NCBI GenBank assembly: GCA_036274695.1
Contig: DASUFF010000041.1
Span: 1 to 48,450, forward strand
Direction of reading: 5' to 3'
DNA length: 48,450 nucleotides
Source of the DNA: DASUFF01 sp036274695
Lineage (GTDB): Bacteria > UBA10199 > JACPAL01 > GCA-016699445
A program made the position numbers and the translations under genes. Shown here in pieces: positions 1-8,605 of this stretch (the first letter of the stretch is position 1; every line of letters begins with the position of its first letter). A model generated the notes under the pieces. That model did no database searches, was not told the origin of the DNA, and saw only the letters and a program-made list of their open reading frames with translations.

Positions 1-744
1 GATGTAGATCACGTCGTGGAAGGGATTCTTCCTCTGATTCAAGAACTCGACGAAGCTCTTGATGCCGCCTTCGTAACAGAAGTCGTGCCGCTTGCCGGTG
101 CGTTCGTCGGTGATCGAAATCTTAAGTCCCTTGTTCAGGAACGAGAGCTCGCGCAGGCGGTTGGAGAGGATGTCGAAGCTGTACTCCGTGGTCTCAAAGA
201 TCTCGGCGTCCGGCTTGAAGGTAACCTTGGTGCCGCGCTTCGTGGTCTTGCCCGTCGTCTCAAAATCGATCTGCGGCGTGCCGCGCTTGTACCACTGGTG
301 GTAGACGATGCCGTCCCGGAAGATCTCCAGGTCGAGTTTTTCGGACAAGGCGTTGACGCAGGAGACGCCGACGCCGTGGAGACCGCCGGAAACTTTATAA
401 GAGGAATGATCGAACTTGCCGCCGGCGTGGAGCTTGGTCAAAGCGACCTCGGCCGCCGGCCTTTTTTCCGTCGGATGGATGTCGACGGGAATGCCGCGGC
501 CGTTGTCCAGGACGGTGATCGAGTTATCGATGTGAATGGTGACGTCGATCTGGTCGCAGAAACCGGCCAGCGATTCGTCGACGGAATTGTCGACCACTTC
601 ATAGACGAGGTGATGCAAACCTGGCGCCCCGGTGGAGCCGATGTACATGGCCGGACGCTTCCGAACCGCCTCCAGGCCCTCTAAAACCTTGATGGAGCTG
701 GCGTCATAAGCAGCGGCCGGTTTCTTGACGGAGGCTTCGGACAT
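1..744 (-). CDS. gyrB: DNA gyrase subunit B (3' part outside window)
   Basis: ATPase subunit of DNA gyrase, which supercoils DNA in the cytoplasm together with GyrA. Only the first 248 codons are present, read leftwards from the ATG at 742-744; the frame is open to the window edge. The GHKL ATPase fold is clear: YEVVDNSVDES carries the Mg/ATP Asn and catalytic Glu, VLDNGRGIPVDIH follows, then GGLHGVGVSCVNALS as the ATP lid. KRPAMYIG near the N-terminus is typical of GyrB. A GAGGAG lies 12 bases before the ATG. It follows dnaN by 127 bases on the same strand, the usual origin neighbourhood, except that recF, normally between them, is missing. ParE is the alternative; the position beside dnaN-dnaA favours GyrB. 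Confidence 0.95.
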   Translation of the reverse strand, partial: MSEASVKKPAAAYDASSIKVLEGLEAVRKRPAMYIGSTGAPGLHHLVYEVVDNSVDESLAGFCDQIDVTIHIDNSITVLDNGRGIPVDIHPTEKRPAAEVALTKLHAGGKFDHSSYKVSGGLHGVGVSCVNALSEKLDLEIFRDGIVYHQWYKRGTPQIDFETTGKTTKRGTKVTFKPDAEIFETTEYSFDILSNRLRELSFLNKGLKISITDERTGKRHDFCYEGGIKSFVEFLNQRKNPFHDVIYI

Positions 745-871
745 AGGCTGATTTTTCTCCTCGTTGGCGATACCTTTTTGCTATCACGCAGGGGGGTGGT
801 TGTAAAGGAGAAATAAGGCTAAAAACACAAACAATATCAATATGATAGGGGTGAATTTGGGACTAAAAAAA
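745..871 (-). other. gyrB-dnaN intergenic region, no recF
   Basis: These 127 bases separate the dnaN stop from the gyrB start on the minus strand. The region is A/T-rich near dnaN and holds the gyrB ribosome binding site. I see no recF fragment and no clear intrinsic terminator, so gyrB may be co-transcribed with dnaN or use its own weak promoter here. Confidence 0.5.
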
Positions 872-1993
872 TTAGATCCGCATGGGCATAACCAGGGCTA
901 AAAAGCCACGGTCAAATTCCGAACGAATCACGCAGGGGGAGATCTCGTCTTTGAGCTCCAAGACGAGTTTTTCGTCCTCCAGAATGCTCAAGACGTCGAG
1001 GTAATAGCGAGGATTGAAGCCCACCTGGAAGGTCGCGCCCTTGTAGTCGATGGGAATCTCTTCGCTCGCTTCTCCGAGGTCCGGATGAGAAGCGCTGATC
1101 TCCACCAAACCGCTGCCGAAGTTGAATCGCACCCCGCGCGCCTGGTCGGAGGTCATAATGGAGGCGCGACGAAGGGCTCCCATTAAAAGAGACCGGTCCA
1201 CCACCACCACCTTCTCCGACTTTTTAGGAATGACCTGCTCATAGTTCGGGAAATCACCTTCGATCAACCGCACAGTAAGAGCGATTTTGCCGCGGCGGAA
1301 CACAATGGCGCGTTCGTCGATGGCGACGGAAAGATTCCCTTCGCCGGATCCAATGAGATTCTTGATCTCCGCCACACCCTTCCGGGGAATAATAATGCCC
1401 TTGGGAAGGTTCCATTTGCCCCCCGTCTCCCGCTCCGCGTAGGCAAGCCTGTGACCATCGGTGGCCACGACGCGCAGACAGGCCTTGTCGCCCTTGGCGG
1501 CCTTCACAAGATAAAGACCGTTCAACGTGTAGCGCGTCTCGTCGGTGGAGGCGGCATAGAAGGTCTTGGCGATCATATCTTCAAGCTCTTCCGCCTCGAC
1601 CGGGATCTCCTCCTTGGAAGCCACCTGGGGAAGGGTGGGGAACTCCGCGGGATTCATCCCCACCACGCGGAAACGAGATTTTCCGGAAGCGATCTCAATG
1701 CCGAAGTCGCCTTTTTTCGAAACATGAACGACCTCTTCCGGAGCTTCCTTCACGATTTCGTAAAGATTTCGCGCATTCACGACGACTTTACCGGACGATT
1801 TGATATCGGCGTTGCCTTCTGCGACCAAGGCGATCTCCAGATCGGTGGCGGAGACGCGGAGGGTGTTCGTCGATTTTTCACCGGTCTCCAAAAGGATGTT
1901 GGAGAGGATCGGCATCGTCCCGCGTTTTTCGACGATTCCCTGAGACCATTTCAGGAGGTTCAAGAAATCCGTCTTCTTGATTTTGAGTTCCAT
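872..1993 (-). CDS. dnaN: DNA polymerase III beta sliding clamp
   Basis: Ring-shaped processivity clamp that tethers DNA polymerase III to DNA. The product is 373 residues, the usual length for the family (about 365-375). It starts MELKIKKTDFLNLLKWSQGIV. The typical clamp segments are present: ILSNILLE, RVSATDLEIAL, the TRYTLNGLYL strand of domain 2 and the C-terminal VMPMRI, matching the family ending (MPMRL/I). The ATG at 1993 is preceded by GGAGGTGG at good spacing. It lies downstream of dnaA on the same strand and upstream of gyrB. Confidence 0.96.
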   Translation of the reverse strand: MELKIKKTDFLNLLKWSQGIVEKRGTMPILSNILLETGEKSTNTLRVSATDLEIALVAEGNADIKSSGKVVVNARNLYEIVKEAPEEVVHVSKKGDFGIEIASGKSRFRVVGMNPAEFPTLPQVASKEEIPVEAEELEDMIAKTFYAASTDETRYTLNGLYLVKAAKGDKACLRVVATDGHRLAYAERETGGKWNLPKGIIIPRKGVAEIKNLIGSGEGNLSVAIDERAIVFRRGKIALTVRLIEGDFPNYEQVIPKKSEKVVVVDRSLLMGALRRASIMTSDQARGVRFNFGSGLVEISASHPDLGEASEEIPIDYKGATFQVGFNPRYYLDVLSILEDEKLVLELKDEISPCVIRSEFDRGFLALVMPMRI

Positions 1994-2256
1994 GTATCCA
2001 CCTCCCGGTCTTTATGAAGATTAATTATTTAATAAAAACAGTCGTCGTAGAAGTAGTGAGGCGACCCTAGTGGGGATAACCCGGAATGTGAAGATTTATT
2101 TTGGGTTTGGAATGGTTTTTAACCTCCGGAAAACCGCGACAAACGCCTGTGGAAGGCCTGGGGGCGAGTGGGGATAAATCGGGGAAGCGGAAATTCCAAA
2201 AAGATATCCCCAGTTACGCTTGGAGTTAACCCCAGCGCTATCACCGATTCGTAGGA
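1994..2256. other. dnaA-dnaN intergenic region with DnaA-box-like sites
   Basis: This 263-base gap holds three near-consensus DnaA boxes of the type TTATCCCCA, one mismatch from TTATCCACA: TGGGGATAA at 2071-2079 and 2169-2177 (reverse orientation), and ATATCCCCA at 2204-2212. An A/T-only stretch at about 2021-2037 could serve as an unwinding element or as part of a dnaN promoter. In many bacteria the origin is in this gap. Whether this one, the dnaA-rpmH gap, or both form oriC cannot be decided from sequence alone. Confidence 0.45.
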
Positions 2257-3645
2257 TTAACCGTTAATGTTCTGTTCGAGGCTTTCGACGTGCTCGCGGA
2301 GGGTGGAATCCGCAATGATGTCGCGCCCGATCTTATTGAAGGCGTGAACGACGGTGGAATGGTCCTTGCCCCCGAATTTCTGGCCGATCTCGGGATAGGA
2401 GGATTTGACGTGCTTGCGGCAGAGGTACATGGCGATCTGGCGGGGCAGGGCCAAGCTCTTGATCCGGCGCTTGCCGATCAAGTCGGAAAGCTTGATGCGG
2501 TAGAAATCGGCGACCGCCTTTTGGATCTGTTCCACCGTTAGAATGCGGTCCACCCCCGACAAGACGTTCTTCAAGACGTCTTTGGCCAAAACGATGGAGA
2601 GGGGGACGTTGTTCAAGGAGGCGAAGGCGTTCAGACGGATCAAAGACCCTTCCAATTCTCGGACGTTCGACTTGATGTGGGTGGCCAGAAAGAGGGCGAG
2701 CCCGTCTTCCAAGGTGATCCCGTCCTCGTCGGACTTCTTCTTTAAGATGGCGATCCGGGTCTCCAGATCGGGGACCTGGATGTCGGCCAAGAGCCCCCAC
2801 TCGAACCGCGAACGGAGGCGCTCCTCCAGATCCGGGATCTCGCGCGGGGACTTATCGCTGGTGAGGACGATCTGTCTTTGAAGGTCGTAGTGGTGGTTGA
2901 ACGTATGGAAGAACTCGTCCTGCGTCCGTTCCTTGCCGGCGATGAATTGGATGTCGTCGATGAGCAGAACGTCGCAGTTGTCCCGGTACTTTTTGCGCAA
3001 TTCCCCCATCTTGTCGAACCGCATGCAGTAGATGACCTCGTTCATGAACTTCTCGGAGGCGAGGTAAAGGATGCGCGCCCCCGGATTATTTTTGAGGATT
3101 TCGAGTCCGATGGCGTTCAGAAGGTGTGTTTTGCCCAAACCTACGCCTCCATAGAGGAAGAGGGGATTGTAGTTTCGGCCCGGCGTCTTGGCGACGGCGC
3201 GGGCGGCGGCGTGGGCAAACTGGTTCGAGGAGCCGACCACGAAATGTTCGAAGGAATATTTGTCCTTCAGCGAATCGTGTTGGGCGGGCGGCGATGAAAG
3301 GGCCGCCGGAGCCTTGAGTTCGGGCCGCGGAGAAATCGCCGGCGTTACCGCGACGGCTTCGTTGTGAGCGGTGGGGGCGATGGACAATTGGATGGAGAGC
3401 TCGGGACCATCCAATCGGCTCAATTCTTGTTGGAGGGTCGGGAGAAAGTTTTCACGGACCCAGTCGCGGACGAAACGATTTTTGACAAGAATGGTGGCCC
3501 GGCCTTCCCCTTCTTCTAAGGAAGAAGGGAGCAGGTCCACTTGGCCGGACCAGGCGGGGGAGGTTCCTAATTCCCTTATCTTTTCGGCAAGAAAAGCGAT
3601 CTTTGAGGATGGGGCCAAGACAAACCTCTCCATGGAATTATCCAC
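2257..3645 (-). CDS. dnaA: Chromosomal replication initiator DnaA
   Basis: AAA+ ATPase that binds DnaA boxes and opens oriC. The product is 462 residues. Domain I is recognisable by NRFVRDWVRENF; domain II (about 100-130) is Ala/Pro-rich; domain III has Walker A GGVGLGKTHLLNAIG and Walker B DVLLIDDIQFIAGK; domain IV ends with the DnaA signature GGKDHSTVVHAFNKI. Two starts are possible: GTG at 3645 and an in-frame ATG four codons on at 3633. Neither has a strong Shine-Dalgarno. The GTG overlaps a perfect DnaA box (3638-3646), so DnaA bound there would repress its own gene. Confidence 0.96.
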   Translation of the reverse strand: MDNSMERFVLAPSSKIAFLAEKIRELGTSPAWSGQVDLLPSSLEEGEGRATILVKNRFVRDWVRENFLPTLQQELSRLDGPELSIQLSIAPTAHNEAVAVTPAISPRPELKAPAALSSPPAQHDSLKDKYSFEHFVVGSSNQFAHAAARAVAKTPGRNYNPLFLYGGVGLGKTHLLNAIGLEILKNNPGARILYLASEKFMNEVIYCMRFDKMGELRKKYRDNCDVLLIDDIQFIAGKERTQDEFFHTFNHHYDLQRQIVLTSDKSPREIPDLEERLRSRFEWGLLADIQVPDLETRIAILKKKSDEDGITLEDGLALFLATHIKSNVRELEGSLIRLNAFASLNNVPLSIVLAKDVLKNVLSGVDRILTVEQIQKAVADFYRIKLSDLIGKRRIKSLALPRQIAMYLCRKHVKSSYPEIGQKFGGKDHSTVVHAFNKIGRDIIADSTLREHVESLEQNING

Positions 3646-3669
3646 AGACTTATCAACATGTGTGGATAG
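3638..3669. promoter_or_regulatory. DnaA-box cluster at the dnaA start
   Basis: A perfect box TTATCCACA lies at 3638-3646, a one-mismatch box TTATCAACA at 3650-3658, and an inverted one-mismatch box TGTGGATAG at 3661-3669. Three closely spaced sites over the dnaA start codon suggest autoregulation and/or part of the replication origin. Confidence 0.65.
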
Positions 3670-3990
3670 GCTGTCGGACTGCGATCCGTCAGAAGCGCCG
3701 CTCTCTCAACACTTCCTGGAACCGCCGATGCCTTTGATCCTCTTTTGAATTTCTCTCCCTGCGAGGGAAGACGGGGAGAAAAATTTTTCGTTTCAATTTC
3801 GTCTCAAAAAAGCTTTGCGTTCATGACAAATTAAAAAATCATTGTCTAGAAAAAATCAAAAAAGATTTTTATTTTTTCGAAGTCATTGAAAAAGAATCAA
3901 AAAATTTCTCGTTGACGAAAAATCGAAAGGTCTTTAGCGTCGCCGAAATACAAAGCGAAACGGCAAACCCAATAACAGCGAGGCTTAGAC
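3646..3990. other. dnaA-rpmH divergent region, candidate oriC
   Basis: This 345-base gap between divergent dnaA and rpmH begins with the DnaA-box cluster. At about 3780-3960 it becomes very A/T-rich (runs of A and T), in strong contrast to the GC-rich genome, as expected of a DNA unwinding element. It must also hold promoters for dnaA and for rpmH. A TTGACG at 3912-3917 is a candidate -35 element for rpmH, but the -10 is weak. I see no ORF in it. Confidence 0.5.
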
Positions 3991-4140
3991 GTGAAGAGAA
4001 CCTTCCAACCCCATAAGAAACGGCGTTTGCGGACACATGGCTTTCGTAAACGCATGCGGTCTCCGGGCGGACGAAAAGTTTTGAAGCGTCGCCGCTTGAA
4101 GGGTCGCAAGCGCCTTACCGTATCGATTTCCAAAAAGTAA
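3991..4140 (+). CDS. rpmH: 50S ribosomal protein L34
   Basis: Small very basic ribosomal protein of 49 residues, starting with GTG at 3991. It reads VKRTFQPHKKRRLRTHGFRKRM, with the family hallmarks KRTFQP at the start, HGFRKRM in the middle and K-R-R-L-K-G-R-K-R-L near the end. A GAGG lies seven bases before the start. It heads the classical rpmH-rnpA-yidD-yidC cluster, and the stop codon is 15 bases before the rnpA start. Confidence 0.95.
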   Translation: MKRTFQPHKKRRLRTHGFRKRMRSPGGRKVLKRRRLKGRKRLTVSISKK

Positions 4141-4155
4141 TTTTCCGGACTCCCT

Positions 4156-4413
4156 TTGGCCCGGAAATTTTCCCTGCCTCACGCCGAGATCCTCATCAAA
4201 AGAAAGCCGGACATCGGTTTCACGCTTCGCATTCTCGTCACACGGAAGATACGCCGGGCGGTGGACCGCAACCGTTTGAAACGCGTCTTTCGCGAGTTTT
4301 TTCGGGGAAAAAGGGCGTTGCTTCCCGGGAACCTCGTGATATGTAGGGTCGACCCGTCGGCGGTAAAAATCAAAAATGCGCAATTGTTTCAAGAACTTGG
4401 TCAGATTCTATAG
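4156..4413 (+). CDS. rnpA: Ribonuclease P protein component, unusually short
   Basis: Protein subunit of RNase P, which matures tRNA 5' ends with the M1 RNA. The C-terminal two thirds fit: IGFTLRILVTRKIRRAVDRNRLKRVFREFF contains the RNR..KR..RE signature. At 85 residues from a TTG at 4156 it is well below the usual 105-125, and the usual N-terminal block (R-L....DF..V...G) is absent. The frame cannot extend beyond 4141, because the preceding in-frame triplet is the rpmH stop, so the short form is real unless the sequence has an error. No clear Shine-Dalgarno, so the start is uncertain. It overlaps yidD by 38 bases. Confidence 0.85.
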   Translation: MARKFSLPHAEILIKRKPDIGFTLRILVTRKIRRAVDRNRLKRVFREFFRGKRALLPGNLVICRVDPSAVKIKNAQLFQELGQIL

Positions 4414-4582
4414 GATCTTTTTGTCCCCGATTTTGGGAGGGCAGTGCCGTTTCGAACCGACCTGCTCTTCGTATGCCCTGGAAGCCCTCGATCGGTATCC
4501 TCTAAGGAAGGCCCTGGCCAAATCCGCCAAACGCGTCTTGTCCTGTCATCCCTATCACTCCGGAGGCTTTGATCCCGTATGA
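4376..4582 (+). CDS. yidD: Membrane protein insertion efficiency factor YidD
   Basis: Small 68-residue protein of the YidD/Haemolytic family, thought to assist YidC-dependent membrane insertion. Diagnostic sequence is present: the amphipathic N-terminus LVRFYRIFLSPILGGQCRF, then PTCSSYALEAL and CHPYHSGGFDPV at the end, with the three conserved cysteines. It overlaps rnpA upstream by 38 bases and yidC downstream by four (ATGA), the usual coupling in this cluster. Confidence 0.94.
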   Translation: MRNCFKNLVRFYRIFLSPILGGQCRFEPTCSSYALEALDRYPLRKALAKSAKRVLSCHPYHSGGFDPV

Positions 4583-6219
4583 AAGACCAGCATCGTTCCC
4601 TGATCGCCGCCGCCCTCTCCTTTTTGGTGTTGATCGGCTGGTATTATTTCTTCGGATCAAAAATGAAACCGTCGACGCCGCCGGCCGCGGTGTCCGGTCC
4701 GGCCTCGCCGCTGTCTCAAAATACGACAACTCCGCCGCCGTCCGTTCCCGGAACGCCGGCGTCTTCCGGTTCCTCCGAACCGCAGCCCGAAAGCGTCGTG
4801 ACGAAAGAGACGCCGCTCATGTCACTGGAGTGGACGAACCGCGGCGGCCGCCTCTCGAAGATCCTCCTTAAGAATTACAAAAAGGACGTCGCCAAGGACA
4901 GCCCGCCGATCGATCTCCTTCCGTTCGAAGGGGAAAGGTCCTTGGAGCTGACGTGCCGCGACTGCAGCGCCTCCCTCCCGGCGGACGACCTCTACGCCGT
5001 GACTCCGGCGGGAGACCGGCAGATCGCGTTCGAGGCGGCGGCGAACGGGCTGAAGGTCACCAAGCAATTCGATTGGTCGGACGACCGGTACGTGCTCAAT
5101 CTGCGCGTTACCGTCGAGAACCAATCCGACCAGGAGTTTCACGGCCGGGTTGGCTTAGGCTGGCGTTCGCGCCAGTATCCGGCGCCCCCCAAAGGATTTT
5201 TCAGTTTCTTAAAGCGCCCGACCGACCACCGCTCCTTCCTCTATAAGCTCGGGCAGGACGTAAAGCATTTGGCCGAGCTCAAAGAGCCGTCGGACTTCCG
5301 CGGGGAGGTCCCCTGGGCCGGCATCGAGGACCGCTACTTCCTGATTTCCCTCCTGCCCCGGCGCTTATCTCCCGACCAGATCCTGCACCTCCAGAAGGAC
5401 GGGGACTTCCTGGACGCCGTCGTCTATCCGCCGGAGGTCCGCATCCCCGCCCAGGGCCGGCACGAGGAAATCTATTCCTTCTATCTGGGCCCGAAGGAGC
5501 GGAACCTATTGCTCCAGGCCGGTGTCGGTTTGGAAAAGGCGGTCGATTACGGCTGGTTCTCCCTCCTCGCCATCCCGATCCTGAAGGCCCTGCAGCTCTT
5601 CCACTCCGTCGTGAAGAACTGGGGGCTGGCGGTCATCGTGCTCACGCTCTTCATCAAGCTTTTGATGAACCCGCTGACGGTCAAATCGATGAAGCAGATG
5701 AAGAAGATGCAGGATCTTCAGCCTAAACTCGCGGTCCTGAAGGAGAAGTACAAGAACGACCGCCAGAAGCTGAACACGGAGACCATGGCCTTGTTCCGGA
5801 CTCACAGCGTCAACCCCATGGGCGGCTGCCTGCCCATGCTGTTGCAGATGCCGATCTACATAGCCCTCTATAAGGTGATCTACAACGCCATCGAGCTCTA
5901 TCACGCCCCCTTCGTGGGCTTTTACCGGGACCTCTCGGCGCCGGATCCGTATTTCATCCTCCCCGTCCTTTTGGGGGTTTGCATGGTCGCCCAGCAGAGG
6001 CTGACACCCTCGCCGTCGGCCGATCCGGCCCAGAAGCAGATGATGACCATCATGCCCATCATGTTCACCGCCTTCATGCTCTTCCTGCCGATGGGGCTGG
6101 TCCTCTACATCTTCGTGAATACCCTCTTCAGCGTCATTCAGCAGTGGATGTACCAAAAGGGCATCCGTTGGAGGGACATCCCGGGCCGGCTGAAGGGCGA
6201 TCAACCCGCCTCCTCCTAA
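4579..6219 (+). CDS. yidC: Membrane protein insertase YidC
   Basis: Inner-membrane insertase of the Oxa1/YidC family, 546 residues, Gram-negative type. An N-terminal helix (LIAAALSFLVLIGWYYFFG) is followed by a Pro/Ser/Thr linker, a large periplasmic beta domain (about 70-320), and the conserved five-helix core from about 325 onward. The core includes the loop LKEKYKNDRQKLNTETMALF and NPMGGCLPMLLQMPIYIALY. The large periplasmic domain argues for a diderm cell. It overlaps yidD by ATGA. The usual downstream jag and mnmE genes are not here; ptsP follows after 102 bases. Confidence 0.96.
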   Translation: MKDQHRSLIAAALSFLVLIGWYYFFGSKMKPSTPPAAVSGPASPLSQNTTTPPPSVPGTPASSGSSEPQPESVVTKETPLMSLEWTNRGGRLSKILLKNYKKDVAKDSPPIDLLPFEGERSLELTCRDCSASLPADDLYAVTPAGDRQIAFEAAANGLKVTKQFDWSDDRYVLNLRVTVENQSDQEFHGRVGLGWRSRQYPAPPKGFFSFLKRPTDHRSFLYKLGQDVKHLAELKEPSDFRGEVPWAGIEDRYFLISLLPRRLSPDQILHLQKDGDFLDAVVYPPEVRIPAQGRHEEIYSFYLGPKERNLLLQAGVGLEKAVDYGWFSLLAIPILKALQLFHSVVKNWGLAVIVLTLFIKLLMNPLTVKSMKQMKKMQDLQPKLAVLKEKYKNDRQKLNTETMALFRTHSVNPMGGCLPMLLQMPIYIALYKVIYNAIELYHAPFVGFYRDLSAPDPYFILPVLLGVCMVAQQRLTPSPSADPAQKQMMTIMPIMFTAFMLFLPMGLVLYIFVNTLFSVIQQWMYQKGIRWRDIPGRLKGDQPASS

Positions 6220-6321
6220 CGTCCCGCGTTAAAGCCCCCGTAATTTTTGTGGTTTAATGTGTTCAGTCTGTTGCGCCGCTCGCGGGCTTGCGTGTAGAAA
6301 ACCTTCTGGAGGTTTTTCATC

Positions 6322-8598
6322 GTGACCCCGCGGACCGATTCTCTGAAATCGCTGTCGACGATCGCGCAGATCATCCAAAAATCCTCCCCGACGGAGAATC
6401 CGCTGGCTCATATCGTCCAGGTCGTCCGCGTACAGATGAACGTGGACGTCTGCTCGCTCTACATCCTTCAGGACAAGCACCTGGCCCTCATCGCCACCGA
6501 CGGATTGGACACGCGTTCGGTGGGCAAGGTGCGCATGGCGGTGGGCGAGGGGCTGACGGGGCTCGCCGTCGAAAAGCTTCAGCCGATCGTGGTCAAGAAC
6601 GCGAGCAGCCATCCGCGCTTCAAATATTTTCCGGAAACGGGCGAAGAGAAGTTCGACACCTTCGCTGCCATTCCGCTGCTCGACCGCGACCGCGTCATCG
6701 GCGTGCTGACCGTCCAGACGGTGGCGACGCGCGAGCTGTCCGTCGATGAGATCGAGCTGCTCAAGCTTTTCGCCTTCCAGCTGGCCGGGGTCGTCCGCAA
6801 CCTGGTGAGCTTGGAGGAAGTCCTCAAGGTGGACCGCCGGCGATCCGAAAAGCCGTCGTTGCAGTTGAAAGGGATTCCCGTCGCTCCGGGTTTCGGCATC
6901 GGGACGGCCTTTCTGCTCTTGCCCGGCAGCCAGCCCTTGATCGTCCCGGCTCAAGGCGACCAGCCCTTGAGCCCTAAAGACGAATGGAAAAAGCTCTCGA
7001 AGGCGATCCGCAAGGCCTCGGCCGGCTTGATCCGCCTCGAAAAAAGGCTTCAGAAAAAGTTTTCCAAGGCCGAATCGGACATCTTTTACAGCCACCGGAT
7101 GATCCTGACCGACAAGAGCTTTTTGAAAAAACTGAAAGCGGAAGTGGAACAGGGGGTCCGCGCGATCGACGCCGTCCAGGCGGTCATCGGCGACTACGTC
7201 TCCGACTTAGAAAAGATCGAGGATCCCCATTTTCGGGAACGGACGGCCGACCTCCAAGACATCCAGCAGCGCGTTCTGGAACACTTGATCGGGCGCACCC
7301 AACGGCGGAGCAAGACGGTGGGCCAGGGCGTGCTGATCGCCGAGACGCTCGTGCCCTCCGACACGGCCCGTCTCGATCCCGAGGCCGTCCAGGCGATTTT
7401 GACCGAACGCGGCGGCACGACCTCCCATGCGGCGATCATCGCGCGGTCCTTGGGGATCCCGGCCGTCATGGGCATCCCGAATCTCGCCGCGCGCGTGCAG
7501 CCGGGGGATTTGGTCATCGTCGACGGCAATCTGGGCTATGTCTACATCAACCCCGAGCCCGGCGTTTTGCGCGAGTATGAACGCATCCAGGAAAAATACG
7601 CCGACCGCATCGTCAGCCTCCGCAAGGCGAGCGAGGAGCCGGGGGCCACGCAGGACGGCCGGCGCATTTTGGTGGAGGCCAACATCGGCATCTTCAGCGG
7701 GTTGACCAAGTTAAAGCAGCTGGGCGCCGAAGGCGTGGGGCTCTACCGCACCGAGTTCCCCTTCATGGTCCGGAAAAAGCTCTTGGACGAGGACGAACAG
7801 TTCGATCTCTACAAAAAGATCATCGAGGAGATGGAAGGGGTGCCGGTGACCTTCCGCCTCTTGGACGCCGGCGGGGACAAACCTCTGGAGGCCCTGGGAT
7901 TGGGCGTCGCCAACGAGGCCAATCCCTTCTTGGGTTACCGCTCGATCCGCCTCAGTCTTTCGCACCCCGAAATCCTGACCGTTCAGCTCCGCGCCCTGCT
8001 TCGGGTCTCGGCTCTGGCGCCGATCCGCATTTTGGTGCCCATGATCTCCGGCGTGGAAGAAATACGGACGGTGAAACGGATGTTCGAGGAGATCCGGAAG
8101 GACTTCGACCTGCGCGGACGTCCCTATGACCGCACCGTGCCCGTCGGCCTATTGGTGGAAGTCCCGTCGGCCGTCTGGCTCGCGCATTTGCTGATCCGCG
8201 ACTGCGACTTCTTCAGCATCGGGACCAACGACTTGATCCAGTACACCCTGGCCGTCGACCGGAACAACGAGCAGGTCGCCCAATTCTTCGAGCCCCTGCA
8301 TCCGGCCGTGCTTACCGCCATCGCTACCGTCGCGCGCGTGGGCCTGGCCGCCGGAAAACGCGTCTCCGTTTGCGGCGAGATCGCCGGCGATCCCTTCATC
8401 GCCCCCCTCTTGGTGGGCTTGGGCGTGACGGGCCTGTCGATGATCCCCACCTCCATTCCCGCCGTCAAAGCCGCCTTGCGCACCGTCGACTATACCGCGG
8501 TCAAGGCCATCGCCGACCGCTGCCTCCAGGCCGCCACCATCGAAGAGGTCAAATCTCTCCTAAATCCGCTCCGGGACGAGATCGAAGCGGTGCTATAA
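6322..8598 (+). CDS. ptsP: GAF-domain phosphoenolpyruvate-protein phosphotransferase (EI-Ntr)
   Basis: First enzyme of the nitrogen-type phosphotransferase relay, moving phosphate from PEP to an NPr/HPr protein. 758 residues from GTG at 6322, with GGAGG nine bases before. A GAF domain (about 10-155) is followed by the enzyme I N-terminal region, the phosphohistidine domain with GGTTSHAAIIARSLGIPAVMG (active His369), and the PEP-binding barrel with GLYRTEFPFM, FFSIGTNDLIQYTLAVDR and the catalytic-Cys motif VCGEIAGDP. Length and order match PtsP (about 750). No NPr gene is adjacent, so its partner is encoded elsewhere. The GAF domain is probably the sensing part; its ligand is unknown. Confidence 0.93.
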   Translation: MTPRTDSLKSLSTIAQIIQKSSPTENPLAHIVQVVRVQMNVDVCSLYILQDKHLALIATDGLDTRSVGKVRMAVGEGLTGLAVEKLQPIVVKNASSHPRFKYFPETGEEKFDTFAAIPLLDRDRVIGVLTVQTVATRELSVDEIELLKLFAFQLAGVVRNLVSLEEVLKVDRRRSEKPSLQLKGIPVAPGFGIGTAFLLLPGSQPLIVPAQGDQPLSPKDEWKKLSKAIRKASAGLIRLEKRLQKKFSKAESDIFYSHRMILTDKSFLKKLKAEVEQGVRAIDAVQAVIGDYVSDLEKIEDPHFRERTADLQDIQQRVLEHLIGRTQRRSKTVGQGVLIAETLVPSDTARLDPEAVQAILTERGGTTSHAAIIARSLGIPAVMGIPNLAARVQPGDLVIVDGNLGYVYINPEPGVLREYERIQEKYADRIVSLRKASEEPGATQDGRRILVEANIGIFSGLTKLKQLGAEGVGLYRTEFPFMVRKKLLDEDEQFDLYKKIIEEMEGVPVTFRLLDAGGDKPLEALGLGVANEANPFLGYRSIRLSLSHPEILTVQLRALLRVSALAPIRILVPMISGVEEIRTVKRMFEEIRKDFDLRGRPYDRTVPVGLLVEVPSAVWLAHLLIRDCDFFSIGTNDLIQYTLAVDRNNEQVAQFFEPLHPAVLTAIATVARVGLAAGKRVSVCGEIAGDPFIAPLLVGLGVTGLSMIPTSIPAVKAALRTVDYTAVKAIADRCLQAATIEEVKSLLNPLRDEIEAVL

Positions 8599-8599
8599 T
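8591..8599 (+). promoter_or_regulatory. Extended -10 promoter for the transglycosylase leader
   Basis: TGCTATAAT is a perfect extended -10 element overlapping the last codons of ptsP. No good -35 is visible, which is acceptable for extended -10 promoters. A start near 8606 would give a 5' leader of about 209 bases before the next gene. Confidence 0.45.
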
Positions 8600-8605
8600 T
8601 CGATA

